Shown: positions 26,828-36,051, numbered from the stretch's first letter. The stretch: DNA of 64,000 bases from Pseudomonadota bacterium (GCA_023398955.1 JAEWRL010000163.1:1-64000); one strand, 5' to 3'. A program made the numbers and translations. Notes: generated by a model from the sequence alone, not told the origin.

Positions 26828-28251
26828 CCCGAGCCTCCGACTGCCAACGCACCATCCCCTCGAACGACCGGAAAAGTAGCCAGAAAGGCGGCTCCACCGA
26901 GCACGCTGTCACCAACGCCGATACGCCCGCCGTGGGCGGTCACAATCTGGCGGCAAATGGCGAGCCCCAAGCCGACACCCCGATGCTTCTTCTCTCCTTG
27001 GACGAACTTCTCGAAAATGCGTGAGCGGTCTCCTGGTGCCACCCCTTCGCCCTCGTCCTCGACCCGCATCAGCACGTAGGGTTTCGGGACCGCCTCCTTG
27101 ACCGGCTCGGGGAGCTCGGAGCCGGCACAAACCGTCACGCCCACGTGAACGGTGCCGCCGACGGGGCTATGCGCCACGGCGTTGTCCACCAGGTTCTGCA
27201 CCACCTGCTGGAAGCGGCGTCCGTCACAGAACACCACGGCGGCGCCCGTTCCGAAGCCGACGTCGAGACACACGTCCTTGTCAGCCGCGATGGGCGCGAG
27301 CTGCTCGGTCACATCGCGGGTCAGCTGCACGACATCGACTGCCTTGCGATCCAGCCCCATGTTCGCCTCCACCGTCGAAAGATCCAAGAGGTCGCTGATC
27401 ATTGCCGTGAGGCGCTCCGCGGCCCCCGCGTGCAGCTCGAGCATGCGACGCTGGCTCGCATTGATGGGTCCGGGGATCTCGTCGAGCAGCAAGCGATTCG
27501 TCTCTACCATGGCGACCAAAGGCGTCCGAAGCTCGTGAGAGACGCGAGACACGAGCTCCGCCTTGAGGCGCTCCAGGGCACCCAGGGCGTCAACCATCTG
27601 GTTGAAGGCGCGGGTGACCTCGCCGAGCTCGTCTCGGGCCAGGGGCACGGCACGAAAGCCGAAATCGCCCCGAGCCACGGCCCGCGTGCCGCTGAGCAGC
27701 TGCTGCAGCGGCCGCTGCACTGTGCGTGCCAGGATTAACAGGACCACCACGCTCAGGCCCACCGCGCTCGTCCCGACGGCCACGGCGACACGAGCCGTCT
27801 GACGGCTCCGCTCCTCCGCCCAGCGAACGTGCTCGTCGAGAGCAGCACGGTTTGCGTCGAGCAGGGCGTCGACGGCGGCACGCGCTCGCTGCGGGGGAGC
27901 ACCCGGCTCCCGCCGCGCCGCGACGAGCGCCGCGCTCGCGAGCTCCTCCTCTCGCGTCAACTCGAGGACACGAAGCTCACGAATCCAGCCATCGAGACGG
28001 GCCTCGGTTTCTCGCAGACGCTGCAAGTAGCCCGCATCTCCGGTAACTTCTAGCTTGCTCCGGTACTCGTCGGCCAGCTCCAGCCCCCGCAGGACTCTCA
28101 GCGCAAGCTGAGCGGCACGATGCTGACTCTTGGAGACCGTTGCGTTGCCGCGAGCGAGGGCCTCCACCTGAAACACGGTGTACGTGAGGCCCACGACAAG
28201 GGGTAGCGCGGCCAGGATGCCACCGAGCGCGAGCCGTGTCCCCACCCTCAC
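26824..28251 (-). CDS. HAMP-containing membrane sensor histidine kinase
   Basis: This 475-residue kinase has an N-terminal membrane helix (LALGGILAALPLVVGLTYTVF) and a helical periplasmic region of about 140 residues. The second helix (VAVGTSAVGLSVVVLLIL) leads to a HAMP linker (RPLQQLLSGTRAVARGDFGFR). The HisKA motif is SRVSHELRTPLVAM, with the ATPase boxes NLVDNAVAHSP, VEDEGEGV and KHRGVGLGLAICR. Its GTG start overlaps the stop of the upstream response regulator by four bases (GTGA), and its own stop overlaps the lipoprotein start. The arrangement is that of a two-component system translated as one unit. The 475-residue length and domain order match GlrK/QseE. Confidence 0.93.
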   Translation of the reverse strand: MRVGTRLALGGILAALPLVVGLTYTVFQVEALARGNATVSKSQHRAAQLALRVLRGLELADEYRSKLEVTGDAGYLQRLRETEARLDGWIRELRVLELTREEELASAALVAARREPGAPPQRARAAVDALLDANRAALDEHVRWAEERSRQTARVAVAVGTSAVGLSVVVLLILARTVQRPLQQLLSGTRAVARGDFGFRAVPLARDELGEVTRAFNQMVDALGALERLKAELVSRVSHELRTPLVAMVETNRLLLDEIPGPINASQRRMLELHAGAAERLTAMISDLLDLSTVEANMGLDRKAVDVVQLTRDVTEQLAPIAADKDVCLDVGFGTGAAVVFCDGRRFQQVVQNLVDNAVAHSPVGGTVHVGVTVCAGSELPEPVKEAVPKPYVLMRVEDEGEGVAPGDRSRIFEKFVQGEKKHRGVGLGLAICRQIVTAHGGRIGVGDSVLGGAAFLATFPVVRGDGALAVGGSG

Positions 28252-29618
28252 GAGCGACCGCTCCAGGACTCGAAGCTCTTCACCTTGTTGCGAATCGTCT
28301 TCACGTCGAGTCCCAGGCGCCGCGCAGCCTCTGCCTTGTTGTTCCCCGTCCTCTTGAGGGTCTCGATGATCAGTATGCGTTCCGCATCCGCAGCGGTGAC
28401 CCCTGCGGGAATCGTAATGCCGTCCGTCGCCGCACGTTCTCGGCTGCCAGCCGCGTAGGCGTGGATATGCTCCGCATCGATGGGACGCCCCTGTGCTACC
28501 AACAGGGCGCGCTCCAGGAGGTTCCGCAGCTCCCGCACGTTGCCAGGGTATTCGAGGGCCCCGAGCTTCGCCGCGGCACTGGCAGTGAGGTCAGGACAGG
28601 AACACTCGTGGCGTTCGGCCAGCCCCGCCAGGAGGTGCCGCGCCAGGGGGAGCACGTCCATTCGCCGCTCGCGCAGAGGCGGGATCTCGATGCGGAAGAC
28701 ACACAACCGATGGTAGAGGTCTGGCCGCATCAGCCCCTCCTTCAATGCCATGGCGAGGTCGCGATTGCTCGCCGTGATCAAGCGGACGTCGCAGGCGCGT
28801 TCGGTTCCGCTGCCTAGACGGCGAACACGACCATCCTCTAGCACCCGGAGCAGCTTCGGCTGCAAGCCAAGCGGCATCTCAGTGATCTCGTCGAGGAAGA
28901 GGGTGCCCGCGTGCGCCTGCTCGAAGAGCCCTGAGCGCGCCTGGTCCGCACCCGTGAACGCGCCTCGCGCGTGGCCAAAGAGCTCACCCTCCACCAAGGC
29001 TGCCGGAATTGCCGCCGCGTTGACCGCCACGAAGGGACGCTCGGCACGCTTGCTGAGGCGGTGGATGGCGCGCGCCACCAGCTCTTTGCCAGTACCGCTC
29101 TCGCCCACGATCATGACCGCCGTCGCCGATGGGCCTACTGTGGCAATCTGCCGTCGCACTTCGACCATGGCTGGAGAGTCTCCGACCAGCAACTCGAGCT
29201 CGGGCGGCACGGGCTCGGAGCGTGCCCCGGAACCAGAGAGGGTGCCCTCGTGTCGCTCGACAAGGCCCTGGAGTGCCCCATAGTCGAGGGGCTTCGTCAG
29301 GTATTCGGCCGCGCCACCCTTCATCGCTTCCACCGCGGTCCCGATGGTCCCGTAGGCGGTGATCACCACAAAGAGTCGATTCGGTCGGGCGTGGCTGCGT
29401 AGCAGGTCGAGCCCCGTTCCATCGGGGAGAACGAGGTCGGTGATGACGACGTCTGGGGCGCAGCTGGCAATGCGCTCATTGGCCTCGCCCGCCGATTTCG
29501 CGGTCTCCACGGGGTAGCCCCAGCGCTCCAAGCGAGCCTGGAGCACCTCGCGCATCGCGGCCTCGTCGTCCACGACGAGCACGCGACACCGCCTTTCGAT
29601 CATGGAATCGCCCGACAT
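28248..29618 (-). CDS. NtrC-family sigma-54-dependent response regulator
   Basis: This is a 456-residue three-domain protein. The receiver holds VVDDEAAM, phosphorylatable Asp in VITDLVLPDGTG and Lys in YLTKPLD. The AAA+ domain has Walker A GESGTGKE, the sigma-54-contacting loop GAFTGA and Walker B GTLFLDEI. The C-terminal Fis-type helix-turn-helix is NKAEAARRLGLDVKTIRNKV. With GAFTGA intact it should activate sigma-54 RNA polymerase on phosphorylation by the kinase encoded next. It is the first gene of a three-gene operon. The leader upstream has a perfect palindrome and lies back to back with the glycosyltransferase gene. Confidence 0.96.
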   Translation of the reverse strand: MSGDSMIERRCRVLVVDDEAAMREVLQARLERWGYPVETAKSAGEANERIASCAPDVVITDLVLPDGTGLDLLRSHARPNRLFVVITAYGTIGTAVEAMKGGAAEYLTKPLDYGALQGLVERHEGTLSGSGARSEPVPPELELLVGDSPAMVEVRRQIATVGPSATAVMIVGESGTGKELVARAIHRLSKRAERPFVAVNAAAIPAALVEGELFGHARGAFTGADQARSGLFEQAHAGTLFLDEITEMPLGLQPKLLRVLEDGRVRRLGSGTERACDVRLITASNRDLAMALKEGLMRPDLYHRLCVFRIEIPPLRERRMDVLPLARHLLAGLAERHECSCPDLTASAAAKLGALEYPGNVRELRNLLERALLVAQGRPIDAEHIHAYAAGSRERAATDGITIPAGVTAADAERILIIETLKRTGNNKAEAARRLGLDVKTIRNKVKSFESWSGRS

Positions 29619-29732
29619 TCTATTCTCAGCCCCGGCTTCATAGCGCTAGTAGCCCGGAAGGCACCGGGGAAAGTTTCCTCGACGTCCGCTAAGCCTTCGA
29701 ATTCACAGTGATTCTGAGGAAACAATGGCGCG

Positions 29733-29749
29733 TGGGCGCCAGGCGCCCA
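29733..29749. promoter_or_regulatory. 17-bp perfect palindrome, candidate activator site
   Basis: tgggcgcc and ggcgccca flank a single central base. It lies in the 239-base divergent region, 115 bases upstream of the response regulator start on one side and about 80 bases upstream of the candidate sigma-54 promoter on the other. Enhancer-binding proteins usually bind inverted repeats at this distance. A second, AT-rich inverted repeat (cacaat 29792-29797 with attgtg 29819-29824) lies between. Function is inferred from position only. Confidence 0.4.
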
Positions 29750-29828
29750 GGTGTGGAGGCAGCCGTTTTTTTCCTCGTAGCCCGACGCCACCACAATCTA
29801 ACCGATTGAAATCGTTCAATTGTGCTCT

Positions 29829-29844
29829 CGGCACGACCCGTGCT
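29829..29844 (+). promoter_or_regulatory. Candidate sigma-54 (-24/-12) promoter
   Basis: The site reads cGGCACGacccgtGCt. GG at 29830-29831 and GC at 29842-29843 are ten bases apart, and the block GGCACG matches the -24 consensus. The -12 element has GTGC instead of TTGC. Transcription would begin at about 29855, so the ATG at 29858 would be nearly leaderless, which is a weakness of the call. Confidence 0.4.
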
Positions 29845-29857
29845 CAGGGTGCGGCCC

Positions 29858-31363
29858 ATGCAAAGGAACTTAGGAGCTGCACCTACCCGAACCCAGCCAC
29901 GGCGAGATTCAGGCGCGCTGGAGCAGAGCGCCCCGACGTGCCCCGAGGCGCGCGGCGAGTCGTCACAGGGGGGACGGCGGGCCGCGCTGCTGATCGCGCT
30001 CGCTGCTCTGGTGGCGGCCGCGACCGCGGGGACCCTCCTTCTCGGTAATACCAGCCTCGGATCCGCTGACTGGACCTGGCTACGCGTCGGCATGGTGACC
30101 CTTTTCGCGCTTTCGGCGCTCGCCCTCGGCTGGCGGCTGTGGCTCGTGGGGCGCTATCGACCCGTGCCGCCGCCGCCGCTCTCCGCACTGCCCCTCACGA
30201 CGGTCATCGTGCCCGCCTACAACGAAGGGCGGAGCGTCTACGACGCCCTGGATTCGCTGAACGCGAGCGATTACCCACGCCACCAGCTACAGATCGTGGC
30301 TATCGACGATGGCAGTCGCGACGATACTTGGACCTGGCTCATGCGAGCGCGCCGTGACTTCGGGGTCGAGGTGGTGCGCTTCTCGGAGAACCGTGGCAAA
30401 CGCCATGCTCTTTATGAAGGAATGCGGCGCGCCCGCGGCGAGTTCGTCGTGACCGTGGACGGGGACTCGGCAGTGCGCCCTGACACCCTGCGGCATCTGG
30501 TGGCCCCCCTGATTGCCAATACTGACGTCGGCGCCGTAGCCGGCACTGTGCGTGTCCTGAATCGCACCGCGCTCATCGGCCGGATGCTGGACGTCAGTTT
30601 CACATACGCCTTCCAGTTCATCCGCGCGAGTGAGAGCATGCTCGGCGCGGTCGTCTGCTGCCCCGGAGCCCTCTCCGCGTACCGCCGCAGTATTCTGGAT
30701 CGCGTCAAGGATCGCTGGCTCAACCAAACGCTCTTTGGGGTACCCGCCAACATTGGCGAGGACCGCGCCCTCACCAACCACACGCTACGCCTCGGCTACC
30801 GCGTGGTGCTGCAGTCGACCGCTCTCGTATACACGGACGTTCCGACGAGCTTCGGTAAGCTCTGGAGGATGCTGCTCCGCTGGGCAAGGAGCAACGTGCG
30901 CGAAACCGTCGTGCTCGGCAGCTTCATCTTTCGACGCTTCCGCCCAGGGCCGACCCTCGGTATCCGTGTGCTCTTCCTGCAACACGCCGCCTCGATGCTC
31001 GCGGCGGGCCTGAGCTTCGCGCCCTCCGTAGTCGTGCTGGCACTCGCGCCCCAGCTCGTGCTGTGGCTGGCGTTGGGCGCGCTCGCGATGGCCGCCATTC
31101 CGTGCACCACCTACGCCGTCTACCGCAATCACCCGGCGCGCTGCTTCTGGGGTCTCGCCTACGGCCTCACCTCTGCCTTTGCTCTGGCTTGGATTACGCC
31201 TCTGGCGCTGTTGACACCCCACGTCACGGGCTGGCTGACCCGCGGGCAGCTGCAGCCTGCACGCGCACGGGCCGCGCGCCGTTCGACGGCGCTCGGTGCC
31301 TCGGAGTCGTTCAGAGCTCGGACCTACGGCACCGCGACAGTCAGGCTCCGATCCCCGAGCTAG
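29858..31363 (+). CDS. Membrane glycosyltransferase, family 2 (processive beta-type)
   Basis: After about 45 Pro/Arg-rich residues, two membrane helices (AALLIALAALVAAATAGTLLLG and GMVTLFALSALALGWRLWLVG) lead to a cytosolic GT-A domain. That domain contains TTVIVPAYNEGRSV, DDGSRDDT, VTVDGDSAV and GEDRALTNH, and has an RWARS in place of QxxRW. Three to four further helices follow in the last 120 residues. The layout is that of hyaluronan, cellulose and poly-N-acetylglucosamine synthases, which polymerise and export a beta-linked polysaccharide. The product is unknown. The frame is open to 29822, but ATG 29858 is the better start. A possible sigma-54 promoter overlaps the region just upstream, opposite a sigma-54 activator gene. 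Confidence 0.85.
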   Translation: MQRNLGAAPTRTQPRRDSGALEQSAPTCPEARGESSQGGRRAALLIALAALVAAATAGTLLLGNTSLGSADWTWLRVGMVTLFALSALALGWRLWLVGRYRPVPPPPLSALPLTTVIVPAYNEGRSVYDALDSLNASDYPRHQLQIVAIDDGSRDDTWTWLMRARRDFGVEVVRFSENRGKRHALYEGMRRARGEFVVTVDGDSAVRPDTLRHLVAPLIANTDVGAVAGTVRVLNRTALIGRMLDVSFTYAFQFIRASESMLGAVVCCPGALSAYRRSILDRVKDRWLNQTLFGVPANIGEDRALTNHTLRLGYRVVLQSTALVYTDVPTSFGKLWRMLLRWARSNVRETVVLGSFIFRRFRPGPTLGIRVLFLQHAASMLAAGLSFAPSVVVLALAPQLVLWLALGALAMAAIPCTTYAVYRNHPARCFWGLAYGLTSAFALAWITPLALLTPHVTGWLTRGQLQPARARAARRSTALGASESFRARTYGTATVRLRSPS

Positions 31364-31549
31364 GAGGGGCTTCGAAGCCGAACCCGGGGCTCGGGCTCGA
31401 ACCCCTCCTTTGAAGACACTGCCAAGCAGCAGCATACGGGCGCGATCGAAAGGCATCCGAAGGAATCCCGACACCTGATCGGCGCCAACCGAATACCCGG
31501 TCTCGCCCCGCGGATCGCCCCAAAGGCGCTCGGCCGCTACGCTTCGGGG

Positions 31550-33097
31550 ATGCGGCGACAGGCCCTGCAGGAGAGTCCGACGCACACGGAACGAGCCCAT
31601 CCCGAAACCGTCCGTCGGCGCCCGCACCGTTGGCACCAGCTCGGGCTCGTCGCACTCCTTGCCGCCTCCTGCGTGAAGAACCCGGTCACGGGGGCTCGAG
31701 AGCTGTCACTCCTCAGCCCCGAGCAAGAGAAGCGTATTGGCCAAGAGGCGGCTGCCGAGGTGGAGAACTTCGTCGGACTGACGGATGATCCCGCTTTGCG
31801 TTCGTACATCCGGCAAGTGGGGGTGAGCCTGGTCCAACACTCGCCGCGCCAGGGCGTCGACTATCGCTTCGACGTCATCGACATGGCGGTGCCCAACGCC
31901 TTCGCGTTGCCCGACGGCCATCTTTACGTCTCTCGAGGCATGCTGGCCCTCACGAACGCAGAAGCCGAGCTCGCAGCGATACTCGCCCACGAGATCGGCC
32001 ATGTCGCGGCCCGCCACGCAGCACAACGCTATTCACGCGCCGCTCCCGTTGGGATTCTCGCTGGATTGACCTCAGCCGTGGTTGGGGTGGTGAGCGCACG
32101 GGCGGCCAACGCGGTGACCGACTTTGGCGGCGGCCTGAATTCCGTGATGCTGGCGCCCTATGGAAGGGAGCAAGAGCGCGAGGCGGACAAGGTCGGTCAG
32201 GATATCGCGTTCGCGAGCGGCAGGGACCCCGGCGCGCTGTCCTCCGCGCTGCGCAACGTCGGGCGCTTCGAGGAGCACGTCCTTGGTGCCGGGGGCCAGA
32301 CATCCTGGCTCGATTCGCACCCTCGCACCTCCCAGCGCGTCGCCGATACGGACCGCTACGCAAGGTCCTTGGCACTCGCGCGTTCGCCGACCGTAGAGAG
32401 GAACCAGGTCGAGCACGTCAGACGCCTCGATGGACTCCTGCTTGGCAAGAACGCCAGGCACGGAGTCTTTCGCGGACAGCGCTTTGTGCATCCTGAGCTC
32501 GGCATCACGGTGCGCTTTCCCCCGGGCTGGCGCACGGAATCGACCAAGCCGATGGCGGGGGCCCTCGCGCCTCAGGACGACGCCTTCTTCATGATGGGCG
32601 TGCTCGGCAAGGGCGAGGATCCTCTGCACGCCGCCGGCGATTTTGCGCGCGATGCCGAGCTCACCTATAGCCAACGACCCGTGGCACGGTCCATTGGTGC
32701 GCTACCCGGCGCACAGGCTCGCGTGGTGGTCGAGAATCTCGATATTACGCTCGCCTTCGTCGCCTTGGGGGACCGCATCCTGCAACTCCTGGCGGTGACA
32801 CGGCCAGAGCGGCTCCGAGCCTATGCCCCCGTCATCGAGAATTGGTTCGGGAGCCTCGATCACGCCAGCGACCACCTGCTCGCGGGCATCCGAGAGGAGC
32901 GGCTGTCGGTGATAGCCGTCGAGCAGGACGTGCCCTTGGTCCAGCTCCTTGCACGCCAGGCGAGCTCAGCCCCACCGTTGCTCGTCGCCATCCTCAACGG
33001 TATGGATTCTCCCACGGCGCGGCCGCCCCTGCCGGTCATCAAGCTCCCAATCCTGACAGCTTATCGCAGCCGCGACCGAGCTCGCCGCACGAACTGA
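31550..33097 (+). CDS. M48-family zinc metalloprotease lipoprotein
   Basis: A basic N-terminus, the hydrophobic LGLVALLAASC and a lipobox Cys at about residue 41 give a lipoprotein. The zinc motif HEIGH (ILAHEIGHVAARHA) is followed by EREADKVG, which supplies the third ligand Glu. The protease core covers about residues 65-280 and resembles the BepA/LoiP peptidases that look after outer-membrane proteins. The remaining 230 residues form an extension rich in beta structure with a SysM-like or unknown fold (RPVARSIGALPGAQARVVVENLDITLAF); I do not recognise it. It sits between the glycosyltransferase and a convergent unknown gene, so it is probably expressed on its own. Confidence 0.88.
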   Translation: MRRQALQESPTHTERAHPETVRRRPHRWHQLGLVALLAASCVKNPVTGARELSLLSPEQEKRIGQEAAAEVENFVGLTDDPALRSYIRQVGVSLVQHSPRQGVDYRFDVIDMAVPNAFALPDGHLYVSRGMLALTNAEAELAAILAHEIGHVAARHAAQRYSRAAPVGILAGLTSAVVGVVSARAANAVTDFGGGLNSVMLAPYGREQEREADKVGQDIAFASGRDPGALSSALRNVGRFEEHVLGAGGQTSWLDSHPRTSQRVADTDRYARSLALARSPTVERNQVEHVRRLDGLLLGKNARHGVFRGQRFVHPELGITVRFPPGWRTESTKPMAGALAPQDDAFFMMGVLGKGEDPLHAAGDFARDAELTYSQRPVARSIGALPGAQARVVVENLDITLAFVALGDRILQLLAVTRPERLRAYAPVIENWFGSLDHASDHLLAGIREERLSVIAVEQDVPLVQLLARQASSAPPLLVAILNGMDSPTARPPLPVIKLPILTAYRSRDRARRTN

Positions 33098-33133
33098 CCC
33101 CACCTCCTGGCGCCCAAGCGGCGCGGCCCGCGC

Positions 33134-34501
33134 CTAACGCGCCCCCTGGGGCCCCACGGTGACCCCACTGAGCTCGATGCCACGAAACGTCAGATCGAGA
33201 GCCTGGGGCTCCATCCCCTCTGCGCGTAGCGGCCCGACCCGAACCTCCTTCATCGCACAACCTTCGATGCAGCAGCGCCAGTCGCCGAGCACGAGGTCTG
33301 CTCCGCCGAAGACGTCCACAACATGAAGGCGGAGCTCCGAGGGAGGGCGCGAGGCCGCGGGGGAGTAGTGTACCTCGCCGTCGAGTTCGAGCCTGCCGAC
33401 GGCCGCGCGATCCTCGGTGCCGAGACGAAGGGTGCCGAGGGAGCCCAGCGCGAGCTCGCTTGGGCCGCCGATTCGTAGTCCAATGGCGATGTCTCGAATG
33501 TCCAGCTGACGGAGCGCAACTCTCGAGCCGTCACGGTGCCGGGCAGCGTCGCCCACCTCCGATGCACCCGAAGGGTCGCCGAGCAACGCCGGATTGACGC
33601 GGAACTCCAGCAAACGGCGGAGCCGGATCAACTTGTCGCGACGCGCCCGGACGTGCTCCTCGCCTTGGAGAGGCCACGTGACGAGGGTCTGGTTGTCGAA
33701 GGTGACACCGGGGATCAGGTCGCGTTCGAAGATCAGCCCTTCGTCATTCACCTCGAAGTCGAGCACAGCGTCTTCCAAGCCGGACAGGGACTTCTCGACC
33801 GTCTTGAAATTGACCTCCCCGTGGTGGATGGGAACACGGAAGCGATGTGTTGCAACCCGCGACTTGATGATCGGTATGCGGATGTCGACGGTCACGTCCA
33901 GGTTCAAATCTCCGTCGACATGATCGAGGAAGGGGAGCTCCGGAAGCTGGCGAGGACCTCCCGAGGGGCCCGGTGGCTCTCGCTGTGTCAACAGCCTTGC
34001 GAGTTCAGGAACGGCACCGTGCACCTCTCCAACGGCCACCTGCGGCACGTCCAGCTTCCCGTGCTCGGAGCGAAACCCGGAAGCCAAGACGATTTCGTCG
34101 ACATGTGCGTTCAGTGCGCCGCTCTTCACGGAAACCCCCTCTACCCGAGCCGCTCGGCACGACAGCGAAGGCAAGTCCGTCCCGGCAACGCCGAGGGTCA
34201 CGTGCTCCAGCACGACGCGCTCGGCTCCGAGGGATGCTCCAGAGAAAGAACCCTCGACTCCGCGAAGCTCGATGTGGCCTAGCTCGACTCGGTAACCGGC
34301 ACCGTCACCCGGATGCTTGGCAAGCACGGTGGCGCCGACCTCGAGTGATCCTTTCAGCGTCAGGGGACCGATAATGAGCTCGAGCCCCGCTCCCAAGGGC
34401 CGCCCCTGCGCCAGCTCGAGCAACAGGGTACCGGCGCCGCCGGGCATGCTGAGCTGAAGCCCGTCCGTCGAAAGGTCCGCGAGAGCAACTCGAAGCGCCA
34501 T
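33134..34501 (-). CDS. Unrecognised 455-residue beta-rich protein
   Basis: I do not recognise a family. The sequence has long runs of alternating hydrophobic residues separated by short turns (LELIIGPLTLKGSLEVGATVL, AERVVLEHVTLGVAG, LRQLDIRDIAIGLRIGG, ALDLTFRGIELSGVTVG). This suggests an elongated beta structure of repeats, like AsmA- or DUF748-type lipid-transfer proteins, though no such signature is certain. There is no signal peptide or membrane helix. A Pro/Gly stretch in the middle separates two halves, and CCIEGC near the C-terminus holds three close cysteines. The start is ATG. The neighbours are an M48 lipoprotein, convergent, and a MYXO-CTERM protein on the same strand. Confidence 0.6.
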   Translation of the reverse strand: MALRVALADLSTDGLQLSMPGGAGTLLLELAQGRPLGAGLELIIGPLTLKGSLEVGATVLAKHPGDGAGYRVELGHIELRGVEGSFSGASLGAERVVLEHVTLGVAGTDLPSLSCRAARVEGVSVKSGALNAHVDEIVLASGFRSEHGKLDVPQVAVGEVHGAVPELARLLTQREPPGPSGGPRQLPELPFLDHVDGDLNLDVTVDIRIPIIKSRVATHRFRVPIHHGEVNFKTVEKSLSGLEDAVLDFEVNDEGLIFERDLIPGVTFDNQTLVTWPLQGEEHVRARRDKLIRLRRLLEFRVNPALLGDPSGASEVGDAARHRDGSRVALRQLDIRDIAIGLRIGGPSELALGSLGTLRLGTEDRAAVGRLELDGEVHYSPAASRPPSELRLHVVDVFGGADLVLGDWRCCIEGCAMKEVRVGPLRAEGMEPQALDLTFRGIELSGVTVGPQGAR

Positions 34502-34740
34502 GAGGACTAGCTAACCACAGCTCCTCCGCGAGCGCCGCCCTGGAAGGCAGTGACCCTGGGTTCACCGAACGAACAGGCATAGCGAGCAGCCCTCGGCTCG
34601 CCAGCCACCGGAGCGCATGCGGCGCGAGTCCTCGCTCAGGCTCGGAAGAACGACGCGCGACGTCTCGGCTCCCACCTCGGAGAGCTGACGAACGACGCGC
34701 GCGTTCCTCTATGGTTAGGATGCGACCGGCTCGCCGCCTC

Positions 34741-36051
34741 TCAGCGCGCGCGACGGCGACGGCGTGAGCTCACCAAGACGGCGCCGAGAACGCCTGCGAA
34801 GCCAAGCCCGGACCAGTCGCTGCTTGGCGCGGAGACGCTGCACCCGAAGCGATTCACACCGGGGCGATGAGGCCACGGAAAGGACCCGTTGCCCGTCCCG
34901 CTGTCGTCGTCATCCTCGCTACCCGGGGTGACGCCTGGATCATCGGTGCTCGACGACGTGCCGCCGGCACCGTTGCTGGTCGCCCCAGAGCCGGTGTCTC
35001 CCGGTTCAGCCGGATCGACGCCACCACTGGTGCTGCCGCCGCCACCAGTGCTGCCGCCCCCACCATCTTCGCCGCCCCAGCTTGGAGGCTGGCACATGCC
35101 CTCGTTGGACGACTCTTCACAGACGACGTTGCCTTCGGAATCCCCATAGCACCCGCCCGTGGAGCGCTGAACGCAGACGAGACCCGCGGGACACTCGTCG
35201 TTGCTCGCGCAGGCGATCTCTTGAAGCTGGCAGTAAAGCTGCGTGGACGGCTCGCAGAAGCAGCTCTCCTCGCCGATCCCAACACCGCCACCCGCGGCTC
35301 CGCTCCCCTCGGGGGGACTGCTCGTAGAACTCCCGACGCCCGTCGCACCCCCCGCGCCCGGGCCGCTCGCCACACCCGACATGGCGCCACTGCCCGGCTC
35401 ACCCGCGCTCCCGCTGCTAGCACCACCTCCGCCCCCCGGCGCCGCGGTCCCCGCCTGGCCCATGGCCGCGCCGGTCCCCGCCACACCAGGGTCGTCGCCA
35501 GCATTCGGAGCTCCCCCCGTGCCGGGGCCGCCGGCAGCACCGCTGCCAGTACAGTAACAGTTCTCTTGGGGCACGCAGGCGAAGCCCGCACCGCAATCCG
35601 CGTCGGCCTGGCAGGCGCCCTCATGACGGTAGCCGCACTCCTTGTAGACATCGGTGCCGCACTCCTCCTCTTCGACGACCGTCTCACAGTTACCATCCGC
35701 GTCGCACTCCATGGCCGCACCACCGCTGCACCACGAGCTCGTGTGCTCCAGGCAGACCATCTCGGAGCCGCAATCAGCGTCCACGTCACAAGCAGCCCGG
35801 CTGCAGTAGCCTCCCGTCACTACCTCCGACTCGCACGCCGCCAGCTCCCGTTCATAGAAGGCCTGGCACTCGAGGTCGTCTCCGGCGCAGTCCGGCACAT
35901 CGATATCGCAGGACGGACCAGACTGGTACATCTCGCAGTAGTATCCAGGCCCGCAGTCCGCATCGCCCTCACAAGCCGCGGCAGGGGACACCTGAGTCAA
36001 CGTCAAGCCCATTCCAGCCAAAGTACCAATTATCGTCATACCTATCTTCAT
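34741..36051 (-). CDS. Cys-rich surface protein with MYXO-CTERM-like tail
   Basis: A signal peptide (MKIGMTIIGTLAGMGLTLTQVSPAAA) is followed by Cys-rich modules. Four contain a DxDC or NDEC turn with a nearby Cys (EGDADCGPGYYCEM, DVDADCGSEM, QADADCGAGF, ASNDECPAGL). Two Gly/Ser/Ala-rich linkers separate them. The C-terminus has GCSVSAPSSDWSGLGFAGVLGAVLV followed by RRRRRAR: a short Cys-Ser motif, a membrane helix and a basic cluster. This is the MYXO-CTERM type of sorting signal, thought to anchor proteins to the myxobacterial surface after processing near the Cys. The ribosome-binding site GAGGAG lies 8 bases before the ATG. The ligand is unknown; the Cys modules recall disulfide-rich adhesive domains. 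Confidence 0.82.
   Translation of the reverse strand: MKIGMTIIGTLAGMGLTLTQVSPAAACEGDADCGPGYYCEMYQSGPSCDIDVPDCAGDDLECQAFYERELAACESEVVTGGYCSRAACDVDADCGSEMVCLEHTSSWCSGGAAMECDADGNCETVVEEEECGTDVYKECGYRHEGACQADADCGAGFACVPQENCYCTGSGAAGGPGTGGAPNAGDDPGVAGTGAAMGQAGTAAPGGGGGASSGSAGEPGSGAMSGVASGPGAGGATGVGSSTSSPPEGSGAAGGGVGIGEESCFCEPSTQLYCQLQEIACASNDECPAGLVCVQRSTGGCYGDSEGNVVCEESSNEGMCQPPSWGGEDGGGGSTGGGGSTSGGVDPAEPGDTGSGATSNGAGGTSSSTDDPGVTPGSEDDDDSGTGNGSFPWPHRPGVNRFGCSVSAPSSDWSGLGFAGVLGAVLVSSRRRRRAR

Noticed and set aside
34648..34701. A 12-base direct repeat (gaacgacgcgcg) 42 bases apart
   Set aside because: Too short and G+C-rich to exclude chance; no associated structure or gene.
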